64,000 nt of DNA, from assembly GCF_019049675.1 (NCBI RefSeq), contig NZ_JAFMOW010000063.1, positions 1 through 64,000 of the forward strand, given 5' to 3'. Shown here one piece after another: positions 19,470 to 27,525 of this stretch. Within the stretch, counting starts at the first letter, position 1. Every line of letters starts with the position of its first letter. Source of the stretch: Rahnella bonaserana. GTDB lineage: Bacteria > Pseudomonadota > Gammaproteobacteria > Enterobacterales > Enterobacteriaceae. Made by a program: the position numbers and the translations under genes. Under the pieces are notes generated by a model, which was not told the DNA's origin, made no database searches, and saw only the letters and a list, made by a program, of their open reading frames with translations.

Positions 19470-20147
19470 TCATTCAATCAAATACACTTTGCCAATCGGC
19501 GCGGTTCCATCCAGCCCCAGCTGGAGCTGAGCGCCGCCATTGGTGAAGGACACGCTTTCAACGGTGCCTTTTTTCAGTGACGTGACTTTTGGCACACTGC
19601 CGTTTTCGTTAGAGGCGGTGAAAGTCACCTTAAAGACGCTGGTCTCGTCAACGGTCGGATCGGAGGGCTTAAAGTTCTCCAGATCGTCGAGTGAATATTT
19701 ATTGGGACCGGCTTTTGCCCCTTTCACATCCGCGGTGTAGGCGTTGCCCTGCTCATCCGTCAGGGTGACCGTCACTTTGTCGGCGTCCGAATCGAGGCTG
19801 AAGCCGAAATCTTTATTCCCGCCTTCTTTGTTGGAAACGGTCGAGTCACCTTCGATATACACGGTGCGTCCGACCCATTGCGCGGCGTTCATTTGCTGCA
19901 TACTGTTAACGATCAGGCCCACGTCACCCAGGGTGCTGTTGAGCTTCTCGACGCCTGCGGCGGTGTTAAATTGCGCCAGCTGAGAGGTCAGCTGGTTGTT
20001 ATCCATCGGATTAGTGGGATCCTGGTTTTGCATCTGCGCCACCAGAAGTTCCATGAAACTCTGCGACAGGTCAGCCGCGCTGCTGCCCGTGCCTGTCGAC
20101 GTCGGGGAGGAAGATGAACCACTATTCATTACGGGTGAAACAGCCAT
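19470..20147 (-). CDS. flgD: Flagellar hook cap protein FlgD
   Basis: Scaffold that caps the growing hook and is discarded when FlgK takes over. A Ser/Thr-rich N-terminus is followed by the conserved segment FMELLVAQMQNQDPTNPMDN and QLAQFNTAAGVEKLN; the C-terminal half is the beta-rich Ig/tudor-like region. It has 225 residues. AGGGA lies 8 bases before the start, and the gene is 11 bases after flgC. Confidence 0.96.
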   Translation of the reverse strand: MAVSPVMNSGSSSSPTSTGTGSSAADLSQSFMELLVAQMQNQDPTNPMDNNQLTSQLAQFNTAAGVEKLNSTLGDVGLIVNSMQQMNAAQWVGRTVYIEGDSTVSNKEGGNKDFGFSLDSDADKVTVTLTDEQGNAYTADVKGAKAGPNKYSLDDLENFKPSDPTVDETSVFKVTFTASNENGSVPKVTSLKKGTVESVSFTNGGAQLQLGLDGTAPIGKVYLIE

Positions 20148-20158
20148 GGAGTCGTCCC

Positions 20159-20563
20159 TTATTGGCCCAGCGTTAATGTTTTCAACATCATCGATTTGGC
20201 CGTGTTCATCACTTCAACATTGGCCTGATAACTGCGGGAGGCTGAAATAGTGTTCACCATTTCATTCACCACATTGACATTGGGCATACGCACATAACCC
20301 CTGGCGTCCGCCAGCGGATTTGACGGCTCATACACCAGACGATCCGGCTCATTACTTTCCACCACATCGCTGACGCGAACGCCGCCAATTTCCTGACCCG
20401 GCGCACTGTTCACCTGAAATACCACCTGTCGGGCGCGATAAGGCTGACCATCCGGTCCGACGACGCTGTCGGCATTGGCCATATTGCTGGCGCTGACGTT
20501 CAGACGTTTAGACTGGGCCGCCATGGCGGATCCTGAAATATCAAAAATACTCATCGTAGACAT
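20159..20563 (-). CDS. flgC: Flagellar proximal rod protein FlgC
   Basis: Small rod subunit of 134 residues, the family length. It carries [17 protein letters not shown] near the N-terminus and [21 protein letters not shown] near the C-terminus, both diagnostic of rod proteins. It follows flgB by 8 bases. Confidence 0.97.
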   Translation of the reverse strand: MSTMSIFDISGSAMAAQSKRLNVSASNMANADSVVGPDGQPYRARQVVFQVNSAPGQEIGGVRVSDVVESNEPDRLVYEPSNPLADARGYVRMPNVNVVNEMVNTISASRSYQANVEVMNTAKSMMLKTLTLGQ

Positions 20564-20571
20564 GACAATAA

Positions 20572-20985
20572 TTAACCCTGGCCAATGACACTCATCATGC
20601 CTTTAATTTGCCCACCCAAAACGGTCAGGCTGGTCTGATATTTCATGTTGTTATCAGCAAAGCTGATACGCTCACGATCCATATCAACAGTATTTCCGTC
20701 AGCACTTGGCTGATCGGGAATACGATAAAGCAGCTGACCGTTATCCATTGCCGGCGCCACAGCGGGAATATGTGATCCTGACGTTAATGACAAGGTCAGA
20801 GGACCTTGTGGCGGCGTATTTCTTTCCACTGCACTTTTTAACTGTTCAGAGAAATCAATATCCCTGGCTAAATATCCCGGCGTATCTGCATTAGCAATGT
20901 TTGAAGCCAATATATTCTGACGTTGAGTCAGTAAGCCCAGCGCTTCCTGCTGGAAACGTAGCGCATTATCGAGTTTATCAAGCAT
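20572..20985 (-). CDS. flgB: Flagellar proximal rod protein FlgB
   Basis: First gene of the flgBCDEFGHIJ operon, a proximal rod subunit of 137 residues. It has the motif [24 protein letters not shown] and the C-terminal [19 protein letters not shown] helix. It is divergent from flgA across about 270 bases that carry the class II control region. Confidence 0.97.
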   Translation of the reverse strand: MLDKLDNALRFQQEALGLLTQRQNILASNIANADTPGYLARDIDFSEQLKSAVERNTPPQGPLTLSLTSGSHIPAVAPAMDNGQLLYRIPDQPSADGNTVDMDRERISFADNNMKYQTSLTVLGGQIKGMMSVIGQG

Positions 20986-21047
20986 GAAGAAACAACCCTC
21001 TGCCTTATGAAAATTAACTCATACATTCTATTGGCGAATGGTTCAAT

Positions 21048-21111
21048 TTTATACTGTGATGATTCGACAAAAATAAGCGCATTTAGCGGGATGGATTTTT
21101 CGTGCTTATTT
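21048..21111 (-). promoter_or_regulatory. Candidate class II promoter and operator of flgB operon
   Basis: A TATAAA element (minus strand, 21048-21053) lies 63 bases before the flgB start. Just upstream of it is an inverted repeat with perfect 8-base arms, AAATAAGC (21071-21078) and GCTTATTT (21104-21111), 25 bases apart. Its position fits an activator site, and the arms resemble the AAATA(A/G)CG core of FlhD4C2 half-sites with one extra base; the spacing is longer than the published box. FlhDC binding is inferred. Confidence 0.4.
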
Positions 21112-21233
21112 ACACAAAGCAATCCCTTAAATTAGCCTCAGAAATTCGTGCATTTAACACGTTAATAAACTCAATTTCTGGCTTATACTTTGAGCCGTTA
21201 AAAGTTGTTGGAAAAGGGATTCACCCTGCGTTA

Positions 21234-21239
21234 TATAAT
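21234..21239 (+). promoter_or_regulatory. Candidate -10 element of flgA
   Basis: A perfect TATAAT lies 18 bases before the chosen flgA start, with no matching -35. This fits a class II, FlhDC-dependent promoter reading away from flgB. Confidence 0.35.
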
Positions 21240-21257
21240 ATAAGGTCAGTGCAAATC

Positions 21258-21995
21258 ATGTTTTCCTCCCGACCGTTTTTGTTTTTACCCCGCCCTTTTT
21301 ATACAGCGGCAATCCCAGTATTAAGTCTTATATTTTGTTTGCTTTCTTTTGATGCTATTGCCGCAACGCTTTCTGCTGAGACGCTTAAAACACAGATCAC
21401 TGCGCTGGTGAACAGCCACAATGAAAGGCCTGCGGACAGCGCCATTATTCGCAGCATAAAGATCCTGACGCCCGCTGAACAACTGACTTCTCTTTGCGCC
21501 ACGCCGGAATTATCCATAGCAGGAAACAACCGGCGTCTGACCGGCAATAAAAGCATCATTGCGCAGTGCGGGAACAAACGTAAATTTATCCAGATTTCGG
21601 TACAGGCGCAGGGTACCTGGTGGACGGCGCGTCACGGAATTAAACCCGGCAGCGTGATTGAGGCGAATGATATTGAGCCGCGCACCGGCTCGCTGGACAG
21701 ACTTCCCGCCGGGCTTATTTTTGACCGGGAGAACATTGTCGGCCAGACCGCCACGCGCACTATCAATAAAGGGCAGGCCGTCGTCGAAAATCAGCTACGC
21801 AAAGGCTGGTCCGTGGTTTCAGGACAGGAAGTGGACGTATTAGCCACCGGTGAAGGGTTTCAGATCCGCATAAAAGCCAAAGCGCTGGACAGCGCAGCAG
21901 CAGGCCAGCCGGTGAGACTGAGCACCCGTTCAGGGCAGATTGTGACCGGCATGGTCGCCCCGGACGGAAAAGTGCATATTAATTTAAAAGAATAG
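21258..21995 (+). CDS. flgA: Flagellar P-ring assembly chaperone FlgA
   Basis: Periplasmic chaperone that helps FlgI polymerise into the P ring. The chosen start ATG 21258 (MFSSRPFLF) leads into a hydrophobic signal sequence (about 14-31, ending DAIAA). The frame is open 52 codons further upstream, but that part looks non-coding and overlaps the promoter. The C-terminal SAF-like domain is clear (ARHGIKPGSVIEANDIE, then GQTATRTINKGQAV). It has 245 residues, against 219 in E. coli. It heads flgA-flgM-flgN. Confidence 0.93.
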   Translation: MFSSRPFLFLPRPFYTAAIPVLSLIFCLLSFDAIAATLSAETLKTQITALVNSHNERPADSAIIRSIKILTPAEQLTSLCATPELSIAGNNRRLTGNKSIIAQCGNKRKFIQISVQAQGTWWTARHGIKPGSVIEANDIEPRTGSLDRLPAGLIFDRENIVGQTATRTINKGQAVVENQLRKGWSVVSGQEVDVLATGEGFQIRIKAKALDSAAAGQPVRLSTRSGQIVTGMVAPDGKVHINLKE

Positions 21996-21996
21996 C

Positions 21997-22023
21997 TTTA
22001 GTTATTTTGGCAGCCACCGATAT
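21997..22023 (+). promoter_or_regulatory. Sigma-28 promoter of flgMN
   Basis: The -35 element TTTAGTTA, an exact 11-base spacer and the -10 element ACCGATAT lie in the flgA-flgM gap, starting directly after the flgA stop and ending 48 bases before the flgM start. This matches the class III flgM promoter of enterobacteria, which lets FliA raise its own inhibitor. Confidence 0.75.
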
Positions 22024-22071
22024 TTTAAATATACCGTGAGGTCACCAGAACAACGAATGTAGAGGAACACC

Positions 22072-22371
22072 ATGAGCATCGACCGGACAATTCAACCTCT
22101 TTCAGTACCCGCTGTGAATGTGCAACAGCAGGATTTAAAAATGCGTCCGAAAGCCGCGGATATCAGCGCGGCGCCGGTTGCGGCCAGCGAAACCTCAGGT
22201 ACGCAAATTAAGCTGAGTAAAGTGACGCAGGCCATTCAGGCAGACAGCTCACAGGATGTTGACTACGACCGTCTTGCTAAAATTCGCGCAGCCATGGATG
22301 CCGGTGAATTACAACTTGATACCGACCAGATTGCCAATGCGCTGGTCGAAGACATCTTTCAACTCTCATAA
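22072..22371 (+). CDS. flgM: Anti-sigma-28 factor FlgM
   Basis: Binds FliA and blocks class III transcription until it is exported through the finished hook. The 99 residues are family-typical, with a low-complexity, probably unfolded N-terminal half and the sigma-binding C-terminal half (QIKLSKVTQAIQ, YDRLAKIRAAMDAGEL, IANALVEDIF). AGAGGA precedes the ATG. Confidence 0.96.
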   Translation: MSIDRTIQPLSVPAVNVQQQDLKMRPKAADISAAPVAASETSGTQIKLSKVTQAIQADSSQDVDYDRLAKIRAAMDAGELQLDTDQIANALVEDIFQLS

Positions 22372-22388
22372 GTTCTGATAAGACATTA

Positions 22389-22838
22389 ATGAAAATGGAA
22401 AACTTACGTTCGGTTCTGCTAAAAATTCAAGATTCTCTGGGTGAGCTGGAGGCTATTCTTGTCGAGGAAGCAAACCAGTTAAGGCGGACGCAGATTAATC
22501 CTGTTTCCCTGCAAATTGTATCCGACAGCAAAAGTCAGTTACTGGCGACGATCAGTCATTATGATGACCTGCGTAAGCAAATTGAAAAGCCGTTACATCT
22601 TTCTGCGCCTTATCATCAGAACGCAAGATTTGCATTGCTGTGGAAAAATATCACCAAAAAAGTCAGCACGTCTAACGAGCTGAATAAAAAGATTTATGAT
22701 TTGCTCGAAATGCATATTCAGAAAACCGAAAGCATAAAAAAACTGGTGAATAACGCGGGCGCGCCCACCTCACTTTATGGTCAGGAAGGTCAGTCTGCGA
22801 CGCCTGCATCAGGAAAGGTTTATAACATCAGCGTGTAA
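22389..22838 (+). CDS. flgN: Flagellar export chaperone FlgN
   Basis: Cytoplasmic chaperone for the junction proteins FlgK and FlgL. The 149 residues are almost all helical, with the conserved opening (MENLRSVLLKIQDSLGELEA) and the C-terminal LYGQEGQS motif typical of FlgN. It follows flgM by 17 bases and ends at a strong terminator. Confidence 0.93.
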   Translation: MKMENLRSVLLKIQDSLGELEAILVEEANQLRRTQINPVSLQIVSDSKSQLLATISHYDDLRKQIEKPLHLSAPYHQNARFALLWKNITKKVSTSNELNKKIYDLLEMHIQKTESIKKLVNNAGAPTSLYGQEGQSATPASGKVYNISV

Positions 22839-22922
22839 CGGGATTATTAAAAGCATTAACAAATTAATAATATAAGTTATCTAAAAAAGCGTTCTAAATA
22901 AACCACCCTTGTTGTCTATTTT

Positions 22923-22950
22923 AGCTTCCTGTCGCGGGAAGCTTTTTTTT
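22923..22950 (+). terminator. Rho-independent terminator after flgN
   Basis: The stem AGCTTCC/GGAAGCT with a 7-base loop is followed by eight T residues, 85 bases after flgN. It separates flgAMN from srfABC. Confidence 0.92.
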
Positions 22951-23079
22951 GTCTTTCCCATCTCCGTAATAAGCGTCACTTCTGTTCGTTCTTCGGCCAA
23001 TTTGTTTATCATTATTTCATCCCGAAAGCCGCTAAAATAGCCAGCGTAAAAATATGCGGAATTTTAAACAGGGTGTGAA

Positions 23080-24549
23080 GTGGCAAATCTAATACTGCGC
23101 AGTGGATATCTGGACGATTACAATGCGCTGGGTGAAAACGGTCAGACAATATTTGAAAGCGCGATACAAATTCGCGAAACATTACGTCTGCGTAAACAAC
23201 TGATCCTTCTCGATTGCCTGGCGATCCCTCAGCACAATGAAGCCGAAGATAAAGTGGACTGGTACGCGCCGCACGAAGGCGTTATTACTCAGTGGGCTAA
23301 CGCCAGCGGGAAACAACGCGAACACGCCCTGCGGTATCTGGAAAATTGCCTGACCAGCGCCAGTGTGCTGAGCAAAAGCTGCCTGCTGGCGGAAAAAACC
23401 TCCGTGCGGTTATTTGGTTCACTGCTGGCCCGGGTGATGCAGTTTCCCGCCAGTCAGCATGTCTATCTGGTTGACGATAAACCGGTGATCACTTTCTGGG
23501 GATTTACCCGTCTTAACCATGCTCAACAGGATGATCCCCTCGATTGCCTGCGTGAAATCGCGACACCTGTCGTGGCCGAAATCGCGGCAGAACAGGAGCC
23601 CGTTATCCCGCCGGTGGCTGAAAAACCGGATACTGTCACACCAGAAACGCCCCCTCCCCTGGTCGAAAAATCTCTGATCAATAAGCCTCTGGTTATTGAG
23701 GCTTCCGATCCGCTGCCCGCAACCGCGCCCGAGCCTGAAGATGAAAAATTTGCTGATCCGCAGCCGGTCGTCGTCACGCTCTCATCGCCTTCTGCACCGC
23801 CGTCAGAACCCGCTGTCACTGTGCAGGCTGAGCCCGCCGCACTGCCCCAAAAAACCAGACTGCTGTGGCGCAGCCTGATGCTCAAAATTGCCTTTGTGGG
23901 CATCCTGTTTATCGGCCTGCCCGTCGCCTGGCCGTATATCGCCGCCATGATGCCGTCGCTGGTGGTGACGCCTTATCGCGCCGGATCCACGGAAAACAAC
24001 GTGCCTGCAAATATCGCCGAACCGGTGACCGACACGCCAAAAATCCTGGTGGCCGCTCAGCTTCCGGTTCAGCCTGCCGTGGTGGTTGCGCCGCCTGCGC
24101 CAGCGGTGAAAGAAGAGTCAGTGAAAGAGCCCGTCGTGGAAAAAGCGCAGGAACCGGTCATCGATAAAAATGCACTGGTGCTGCCTGCTGATGAGGTTAA
24201 AGCGGGTTCGACTGCCTTTATGAATGGCCGCTGGAAGGCGAGCATCAACGTCAATAATCCGCTGACCAGTACACCGCCGGGCCTGCGTTATCAGATCAAA
24301 AATAGCGAAGGCACCATCAGCATTACCCGCAACAATAATATCGTCTGTAAAGCTGACGTTTATCTCGGGCTGATGCAGTCAGGCAATTTGCTGATCAAGA
24401 GCCGCACCAAAGCGAAATGCAGCGATGACACCCGTTATCAGGTGCCGGAAATCACCTGCAAACAGCCGCTCAGCGGCGCGGCCCAATGCACCGGCCGTTA
24501 TGAAGACAACACCGTCGTTCCGATGACGCTTTTGAGAGTGGGTAAATAA
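23080..24549 (+). CDS. srfA: SrfA family protein, single-pass membrane anchor
   Basis: First gene of a three-gene set matching Salmonella srfABC; its molecular function is not established. The 489 residues start with GTG behind AGGG. The layout is an N-terminal soluble domain (about 1-155), a long Pro/Glu/Ala-rich linker (about 160-255), one membrane helix (about 270-292) preceded by basic residues, a second Pro/Val-rich linker, and a small C-terminal domain with four cysteines in the last ~70 residues. The charge pattern suggests the N-terminus is cytoplasmic and the cysteine-bearing end periplasmic. It is 3 bases from srfB. I am fairly sure of the family and unsure of the role. Confidence 0.82.
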   Translation: MANLILRSGYLDDYNALGENGQTIFESAIQIRETLRLRKQLILLDCLAIPQHNEAEDKVDWYAPHEGVITQWANASGKQREHALRYLENCLTSASVLSKSCLLAEKTSVRLFGSLLARVMQFPASQHVYLVDDKPVITFWGFTRLNHAQQDDPLDCLREIATPVVAEIAAEQEPVIPPVAEKPDTVTPETPPPLVEKSLINKPLVIEASDPLPATAPEPEDEKFADPQPVVVTLSSPSAPPSEPAVTVQAEPAALPQKTRLLWRSLMLKIAFVGILFIGLPVAWPYIAAMMPSLVVTPYRAGSTENNVPANIAEPVTDTPKILVAAQLPVQPAVVVAPPAPAVKEESVKEPVVEKAQEPVIDKNALVLPADEVKAGSTAFMNGRWKASINVNNPLTSTPPGLRYQIKNSEGTISITRNNNIVCKADVYLGLMQSGNLLIKSRTKAKCSDDTRYQVPEITCKQPLSGAAQCTGRYEDNTVVPMTLLRVGK

Positions 24550-24552
24550 TTC

Positions 24553-27525
24553 ATGCTGGCAACCCTTATCGACTTCAAACCGGCCGTTACGCTCATCCAG
24601 AACAGCAGTGTGCAGTTTCTGGATTTCGGCCTGAATCCGGTGGGCGCAAGCCCGCATGCGGGTCGCTTTGTGCGCCACAGCGTTAATGGCCCGCTGCTGC
24701 GTCTCAGCTACGATACGCTGTCTGAACGCTTCACCCTGCCCGCTGAAAACGGCGGTGAGCCGGAACTTGTCCGTCCGGAGATGACGGTTTCTCTGGAACA
24801 TTCTTTGCAGGTGATGGACAACGTCTGGCTGCCGCTGCCTTTTATGCGTTTCAGCCCGCCGCGCGTATTCACCAACAGCCCTGCGAACTGGGCGCGTGTG
24901 CAGATTAAGCGCCTGCCAGCGCCGGATGAGGCCGGTAACACCGTCCGTTTGTGTATTGCGTTCGACACCAAAGTTCACGCAGATGACAGCGCCACCGCGC
25001 AGCTGGCTCTCACCGCCCGTGATGTGCGTGACGGCAGCCGTTTTGCACTGGCGTGGCACAATCATGAGATCCGTGAGTTTCTGGACGAGACCTGGGTCGA
25101 CGGCTGGTTGCGTGAAGTGTTTGTTCACTATGCCACGCACAAAGAAACGCGCAGCGCGGGCGATATCAGTAGCGCCATGAAAGCCTTCGAGTATCAGGCA
25201 CACTTCCTCAATATTCTCGAAATGCTCGGTACCCAGCTGATGATCCCGGAAGTTCAGATCGTCACGGAAACCCTGAGCAATGCGCCCGTTCCGGTGGATC
25301 TGATCCTTGATGTAGGTAACACGCATACCTGCGGCGTGATCCTTGAAGATCACGGCCCGAAAAATGCCGGATTACAGCAGAGCGCCGAACTGCATATCCG
25401 TTCACTGACGGAGCCGCAGCTCATCAGCGAACCGCTGTTCACCAGCCGTCTGGAATTCAATGAAGCCAAATTTGGCAAACACCATTTTTCAGTTGAAAGT
25501 GGCCGCGATGAAGCGTTCGTCTGGCCGTCTTTTGCCCGCGTCGGCGATGAAGCACGCCAGCTGGCAACGCGCCGTCTGGGAACCGAAGGTGCCAGTGGCA
25601 TTTCCAGTCCGCGCCGCTATCTGTGGGATGATGCCCCGTCAGATCAGGCGTGGCGCTTCAGTCAGCTGACGGGTAAAACGCCGCGTGAGCCTCGTGCCAT
25701 CGCGTTACCGCTGATGAATCTGATGAATGATGACGGGCAGCCTTTGTACCGCCTGCCACCGGAAGAGCGTCTGCCGGTGTTTTCACCCAACTACAGCCGC
25801 AGTTCGCTGATGACGATCATGTTGTGCGAGCTGCTGGCTCAGGCGCTGGCGCAAATCAACAGCGTCGGCCACCGTCAGAGCATGGGGCTGACGCATGCAC
25901 CGCGCCAGTTGCGCGATATTGTCCTGACGCTGCCTTCTGCCATGCCCAAACAGGAGCGGGAGATTTTCCGCCAGCGGGTGGAGGAAGCGGTAAAACTGGT
26001 CTGGAAATCCCTCGGCTGGCAGCCAAAAGATGACGATATGCTGCCCGGTTCCGGCAGCCGTGCCACCGTGGTTCCTTTACCAAAAGTACAAATGGAATGG
26101 GACGAAGCCACCTGCGGCCAGCTGGTCTGGTTGTATAACGAAGTCATCAATAATTATGCCGGTCATGCGGAGGTGTTTTTCCAAAGCCTTGCGCGTCCTG
26201 ACCGGCAGCTCGCCGGCGATGAACCTCAGGGACGCACCCTGCGTGTGGCGTCTGTGGATATCGGCGGCGGCACCACGGATATGGCAATCACCCAGTACCA
26301 GCTGGACGACGGTGCGGGAAGCAATGTCAAAATCACGCCAAATCTGCTGTTCCGTGAAGGGTTCAAAATTGCCGGTGACGACATTCTTCTGGACGTGATC
26401 CGCCACTGTATTCTTCCGGCACTGGAAAATACCCTGCAAAAAGCCGGTGTGACCGATGCCGCGCGCGTCATGAATAAACTGTTCGGCGATGCCGCCCTCG
26501 ACGGAAGTCGTGCCACGCTGCGCCAGCAGGTCACCTTGCAGCTGTTTATTCCTCTCGGTCACGCCATTCTCGCCAGCTGGGAAAACAGCGATCCGCATGA
26601 TCACGGCGCGCTGTTTGAAGGCCGGTTCGGTGAGCTGATCCCCCGGCAACCGACGCAGAACGTCATCAACTATATCCATCAGACGATACAACCGCTGCTG
26701 CCCGCGGACGCGCAGCCTTTTGATGTGCTGGATGTCCCGCTGCTGGTGAAGCTGGCATCGCTCAAAGAAGCCCTGCTCACCGGGCGCTTCAGCCTGACTG
26801 CCCCGCTGCAGTCATTGTGCGAAGTGATCAACCATTACTGCTGTGATGTCCTGCTGGTCACCGGTCGCCCTTCCTGTTTTCCGGGTGTTCAGGCGTTACT
26901 GCGTTATCAGCAGCCGGTACCGGTCAACCGTATTGTCTGGCTGGACAGTTATCAGATCCACGAACGCTTTCCTTTTGGTCAGCAGGGACGGGTGGTGAAT
27001 CCAAAATCCACCGCGGCGCTGGGTGCAATGCTTTGCAGTCTGGCGATGGATTTACGCCTGCCGGGTTTCAACTTTAAAAGCGCTGATATACAGGCTTATT
27101 CCACCATCCGCTATCTGGGCGTGTTAGAGGGTAATCAGACCCTGAATGCAGAAAACGTCTGGTATGCGCAGGTGGATCTTGACTGCCCGACAGCGCGGCT
27201 GGATGACAACCTGAGTTTCCCGGTGCGTGGCGATATTTGTCTGGGGTTCCGCCAGCTGGCTGATGCACGCTGGCCGGCCACGCCGCTGTATCAGCTGAAA
27301 ATCAACACTCCGGCGCTGGCAAAGCGCATTGCAGGAGACGGCATTTTGCAGGTGCAGCTGCAATATGATCAGCAAAACGGCGGCTTCTCTCTGGCGCACG
27401 CCACAATGCAGGACGGCAGCCCGCTGCCGGAAGGGGCGGTAAGCCTGAAACTGAATACTCTCGCCAGCAGTTACAACGGCGAAAATCACTATTGGATCGA
27501 CAGCGGGAGCGTATACCTAAAATGA
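24553..27525 (+). CDS. srfB: SrfB family protein with actin/Hsp70-type ATPase motifs
   Basis: A large soluble protein of 990 residues. Two motifs of the actin/Hsp70/sugar-kinase fold are visible: a phosphate-1-like loop (LILDVGNTHTCG, Asp253) and a phosphate-2 motif DIGGGTTDMA (Asp569). There is no signal peptide or membrane segment. An N-terminal region of about 240 residues precedes the ATPase part. The gene overlaps srfC by 4 bases (ATGA), so SrfB and SrfC are probably made together and may form a complex with membrane-bound SrfA. ATPase activity is inferred from motifs only. Confidence 0.85.
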   Translation: MLATLIDFKPAVTLIQNSSVQFLDFGLNPVGASPHAGRFVRHSVNGPLLRLSYDTLSERFTLPAENGGEPELVRPEMTVSLEHSLQVMDNVWLPLPFMRFSPPRVFTNSPANWARVQIKRLPAPDEAGNTVRLCIAFDTKVHADDSATAQLALTARDVRDGSRFALAWHNHEIREFLDETWVDGWLREVFVHYATHKETRSAGDISSAMKAFEYQAHFLNILEMLGTQLMIPEVQIVTETLSNAPVPVDLILDVGNTHTCGVILEDHGPKNAGLQQSAELHIRSLTEPQLISEPLFTSRLEFNEAKFGKHHFSVESGRDEAFVWPSFARVGDEARQLATRRLGTEGASGISSPRRYLWDDAPSDQAWRFSQLTGKTPREPRAIALPLMNLMNDDGQPLYRLPPEERLPVFSPNYSRSSLMTIMLCELLAQALAQINSVGHRQSMGLTHAPRQLRDIVLTLPSAMPKQEREIFRQRVEEAVKLVWKSLGWQPKDDDMLPGSGSRATVVPLPKVQMEWDEATCGQLVWLYNEVINNYAGHAEVFFQSLARPDRQLAGDEPQGRTLRVASVDIGGGTTDMAITQYQLDDGAGSNVKITPNLLFREGFKIAGDDILLDVIRHCILPALENTLQKAGVTDAARVMNKLFGDAALDGSRATLRQQVTLQLFIPLGHAILASWENSDPHDHGALFEGRFGELIPRQPTQNVINYIHQTIQPLLPADAQPFDVLDVPLLVKLASLKEALLTGRFSLTAPLQSLCEVINHYCCDVLLVTGRPSCFPGVQALLRYQQPVPVNRIVWLDSYQIHERFPFGQQGRVVNPKSTAALGAMLCSLAMDLRLPGFNFKSADIQAYSTIRYLGVLEGNQTLNAENVWYAQVDLDCPTARLDDNLSFPVRGDICLGFRQLADARWPATPLYQLKINTPALAKRIAGDGILQVQLQYDQQNGGFSLAHATMQDGSPLPEGAVSLKLNTLASSYNGENHYWIDSGSVYLK

